From Actinomycetota bacterium (GTDB lineage Bacteria > Actinomycetota > Acidimicrobiia > IMCC26256 > PALSA-610): a DNA stretch of 8,412 nucleotides. The notes below the pieces were generated by a model that saw only the letters and a program-made list of their open reading frames with translations, ran no database searches and was not told the origin of the DNA. Position numbers and translations under genes: made by a program. Location: NCBI GenBank assembly GCA_030839105.1, contig JAUZEI010000135.1, forward strand, positions 1 to 8,412. Reading direction: 5' to 3'. Shown here piece after piece: positions 5,935-8,412 of this stretch (its first letter is position 1; every line of letters begins with the position of its first letter).

Positions 5935-6609
5935 TCAGTCGACGCGGCGGACGACGATGATCGGCGTGAGCTCGTCGTTCTGCCCGAGCGGATTGTCGAG
6001 CAACGTCTCGCGCACGACCGACCGACCGACGGGAAAGCCCGGGCTCGTCCCCAGGACTTCGACGTTGATGTTGTTCGCATCGACGACCGCGACCGGCGCC
6101 CCGATGTGTGCCGCGATCTCAGCGGCCGCCGCGTCGGGGTCGGCGGGGCCCAACATCGCGAACTCGTCGAACGGTTTGACTGTGGCCGGACTGAAGCCGT
6201 CGATCTCGGAGATCCGGTGACCGGCGACGCGATAGAAGTCGCCGCGCCGGCGAAGCAGGAACCGGCTGAACGTTCCGATGATCATCGCGAACAACATGCG
6301 CCACCAACCGGCTTGCATGATCGCGACCTGCATCTTGCGCGGGTCCGAGTATCCGACGTCGTCAGGGTGCTTCGTCACGCCCTTCACCAAGAGCTTGGCG
6401 AGCATGCCCGGACGCACCACGGAGTGGTGGATCACGCGGCCCTGCGAGATCGTCACAAACTTCTCCGAGACCGCGAGCCAATCACCCGGTTGCAGGACCG
6501 GCTTCACATACTTGTCGAAGACCGGGTCGAGGGGTTCTTTGATGTGGATCAGGTGCGTCCGTACGGCGATCCGCTCGTAGTCGACGCCGTCGGCGCGCCG
6601 TAGCGTCAT
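5935..6609 (-). CDS. Coenzyme F420-0:L-glutamate ligase-like protein
   Basis: 224-residue protein resembling the CofE/F420 ligase fold (PF01996 type), whose best-known members use GTP to add glutamate to F420-0. Matching segments: RTHLIHIKEPLD near the N-terminus, PGDWLAVSEKFVTISQGRVI (41-60), DANNINVEVLG (177-187) and NPLGQNDELTPIIVVRRV (206-223). It is slightly shorter than true CofE (about 240-260). A hydrophobic or amphipathic stretch at about 102-120 (WWRMLFAMIIGTFSRFLL) is unlike the typical enzyme and could be a membrane-contacting helix. The ATG at 6609 overlaps the TGA of the amidotransferase gene (ATGA), so the two are likely made together. That context favours a role in modifying a carboxyl group on a dedicated product rather than general F420 synthesis. 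The true substrate is unknown. Confidence 0.8.
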   Translation of the reverse strand: MTLRRADGVDYERIAVRTHLIHIKEPLDPVFDKYVKPVLQPGDWLAVSEKFVTISQGRVIHHSVVRPGMLAKLLVKGVTKHPDDVGYSDPRKMQVAIMQAGWWRMLFAMIIGTFSRFLLRRRGDFYRVAGHRISEIDGFSPATVKPFDEFAMLGPADPDAAAAEIAAHIGAPVAVVDANNINVEVLGTSPGFPVGRSVVRETLLDNPLGQNDELTPIIVVRRVD

Positions 6610-8412
6610 ACCGCGACCGCCTGGTCCATGTACCGACGCATCCACAGCTCCGTGACGAGCACCCGCCAGAAGATGAGGCCGTCGCCGGGCCGGCCCGCGA
6701 GGTATTCGTCCCACGCGGTGACCAGTTGCTCGGGGTTGTACAGATCGCGCGACGCGAGCTCGGGCGAGGAGAACACGGCCCGGATCTCGGGCGCCTTGGC
6801 CTTCATCCACATGATGTCGGGATTGGTGAAACCGATCTTCGAACGGCGCAGCCGGTTCCTCTCGGGCATCCGTCCTTTCATCGCGTTGCGGTACACCGCG
6901 CGGTTCCAACCACCCTTGATCTTCTGGTCGATGGGCAGCGAAAAGATGAACTCCACGAGCTCGTGGTCGAGGAACGGCACACGCGACTCGACCGAGAACG
7001 CCATCGAGTTCTTGTCCTCGTAACGCAGGAGGTCGGGGGTCGAGTAGCGGAGCACATCGCTCGCGAGCCGTTCGTTGAGATTCTTGTGCGATGCGAATTG
7101 CACGCCGCTCGTCGAACCGGCTTGCAACAACTCGCGCGCGTTGATCGCGTTCCTGCCTCGTGACGGAAGCTTCGACCGGATCAACTCACCCGCGTACTTC
7201 TTGTAGAGGTCGCGGCCCTTCACGACTTCGCGGGCGGCAGCGAGATAGTGGCGTTGCGCGATGGCGGAGCTGAGATACGCACGGAAGTAGGGGATGTAGC
7301 CGGCGAGCAGCTCGTCGCCGCCGTTGCCGCTCAACATCACCTTCACGTGCTGACCGGCGAGCCGGTACACCGAGTAGTACGCGTACGGGGCCGACGCGAT
7401 GGTCGGCTCCTCCTGGTACCAGATCCATTCGTCGATCTCGTTCCAGAAGTCGTCGAGTTGCGGGTACACGTAGTGCGGAGTACTGCCGATGGCGCGCTCG
7501 ACCTCGTGGATGTACTCGCTCTCGTCGATGCTCTCGCCCGGGTAGAGCGCGGAGAATGTGTACAGGCCCTGGGTGTGCAGGTCGGTGCCGCTCGACGACA
7601 GTCGCGCCATGGTGGTCGCAACGCCGCTCGAGTCGAGTCCGCCCGACAACGGGACGCCGACGGGAACGTCGGAGATGAGATGACGACGGATCACGTCGTC
7701 CCAGCGCTGCGCGAACTCCTGCGCGTAGTCGTCGTCGCTTCGGGTCGACGCGAACTCGAGGTTCACCGGTGGGTGCCAGTACCGCTCGATCTTCACGATG
7801 CCGTCGGGGCGCACCAGCATCGTGTGCGCCGGGAGAAGCCGCTTCACGCCGTCGAAGAAGGTGTCCTCGCCGTCGTCGTGCAGCCGGAAGAGCAGGAATC
7901 TCCGGAGCGCGTCGACGTCGGGCCGGCGGGCGAGGCGCGGGTTCTGGAAGAGAGCCTTCAGTTCCGACGCGAACGCGAAACCCTCGGGCCCGTCGACGTA
8001 GTACAGCGGCTTGATACCGAGCCGGTCCCGGGCGAGGAACAGCTCGCCGCGCTCGCGATCGGAGATCGCGAAGGCGAACATGCCGGTGAGGTGGTCGACG
8101 ACATTGCGTCCCCACTCCTCGAAACCACGCAGGATGACTTCGCTGTCGGAGTGGTCGGTGGCGAAACGCCGGCCCCGTTGCTGCAGGTCGCGACGCAGCT
8201 CTACGTGGTTGTAGATCTCGCCGTTGAAGACGAGTGCAAGGTTGCCGTCGTCGCTGTACAGCGGTTGGTCTCCGGTGGCGACGTCGATGATGGCGAGGCG
8301 ACGCATGCCGATGGAGAAGTGCCGACCGATGTCGGTTCCCTGCCCATCGGGTCCGCGGTGGACGATGGAACGCAGCATTTGTTCGAGCCGCGCAGGGTCG
8401 GAGCCGGCGAAA
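6606..8412 (-). CDS. asnB: Asparagine synthetase / glutamine amidotransferase (N-terminus off window)
   Basis: Class II glutamine amidotransferase fused to an ATP-dependent asparagine synthetase domain. It moves ammonia from glutamine to an adenylated carboxylate, aspartate or another substrate. 601 codons are visible (8411 down to 6606). The first dozen or so residues, including the expected catalytic Cys2 (MCGI), lie beyond the window, so activity cannot be judged fully. Glutaminase domain: HRGPDGQG, MRRLAIID, FNGEIYNH, DSEVIL, ARDRLGIKPLYY, SELKAL. Synthetase domain: SGGLDSS at 7626-7646 (pyrophosphate loop), SGNGGDELLAGY, and EDKNSMAFSVESRVPFLDHELVEF. The domains appear intact, with no frameshift. 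Paralogues often amidate cell-wall, polysaccharide or secondary-metabolite carboxylates. The coupled F420-ligase-like gene downstream suggests such a specialised role here. Confidence 0.93.
   Translation of the reverse strand, partial: FAGSDPARLEQMLRSIVHRGPDGQGTDIGRHFSIGMRRLAIIDVATGDQPLYSDDGNLALVFNGEIYNHVELRRDLQQRGRRFATDHSDSEVILRGFEEWGRNVVDHLTGMFAFAISDRERGELFLARDRLGIKPLYYVDGPEGFAFASELKALFQNPRLARRPDVDALRRFLLFRLHDDGEDTFFDGVKRLLPAHTMLVRPDGIVKIERYWHPPVNLEFASTRSDDDYAQEFAQRWDDVIRRHLISDVPVGVPLSGGLDSSGVATTMARLSSSGTDLHTQGLYTFSALYPGESIDESEYIHEVERAIGSTPHYVYPQLDDFWNEIDEWIWYQEEPTIASAPYAYYSVYRLAGQHVKVMLSGNGGDELLAGYIPYFRAYLSSAIAQRHYLAAAREVVKGRDLYKKYAGELIRSKLPSRGRNAINARELLQAGSTSGVQFASHKNLNERLASDVLRYSTPDLLRYEDKNSMAFSVESRVPFLDHELVEFIFSLPIDQKIKGGWNRAVYRNAMKGRMPERNRLRRSKIGFTNPDIMWMKAKAPEIRAVFSSPELASRDLYNPEQLVTAWDEYLAGRPGDGLIFWRVLVTELWMRRYMDQAVAV

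Noticed and set aside
5142..5960. 272-codon plus-strand frame rich in Gly/Val
   Set aside because: It is the mirror of the Pro/Thr-rich minus-strand gene and shows no motif. The minus-strand version has a membrane helix and operon context. It cannot be excluded with certainty because both are low complexity.

Overview
This is a high-GC window, about two thirds G+C by eye. All convincing genes lie on the minus strand, with GTG/TTG starts and tightly packed or overlapping genes. This style, plus an actinobacterial-type OB-fold domain, an F420-ligase-like protein and a KimA-like permease resembling Mycobacterium Rv2690c (from memory), suggests an actinobacterium. Acidimicrobiia or a relative is my guess, not a proof. 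I saw no rRNA, tRNA, CRISPR array, insertion sequence or phage gene.

In transcription order (right to left) there are three blocks. (1) 8412-5935: a class B asparagine synthetase/amidotransferase, missing its N-terminus at the window edge, followed through an ATGA overlap by a protein of the coenzyme F420-0:L-glutamate ligase fold. They look translationally coupled and probably act on one pathway. (2) 5773-2653: a single-pass proline-rich membrane protein, an ApbE-type FAD:protein FMN transferase, a ferric-reductase-like heme membrane protein starting in a GTGA overlap with apbE, and a small sulfotransferase-family protein. The first three look like an extracytoplasmic flavin/heme electron-transfer module. 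The sulfotransferase may simply share the transcript. (3) 2405-1: a KimA-type potassium importer whose reading frame does not stop at the usual end. It runs through a 12-fold Asn-Gly repeat into an OB-fold domain and leaves the window. All seven K+-site residues I recall from Bacillus KimA are conserved.

Non-coding space is small. The 247-bp gap upstream of kimA holds an 18-bp perfect palindrome, a pair of 12-bp direct repeats 32 bp apart and a hairpin over the preceding stop codon. The 161-bp gap upstream of the proline-rich gene holds a 15-bp tandem repeat and a possible 8-codon leader ORF. A degenerate 8-bp tandem array straddles the stop codon of the ferric-reductase-like gene. No stretch longer than 300 bp lacks a gene.

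The strongest candidate for something new is the fusion of a K+ importer to an OB-fold domain. Second is the possible FMN-acceptor role of the proline-rich protein. I found no sign of a defence system or mobile element.
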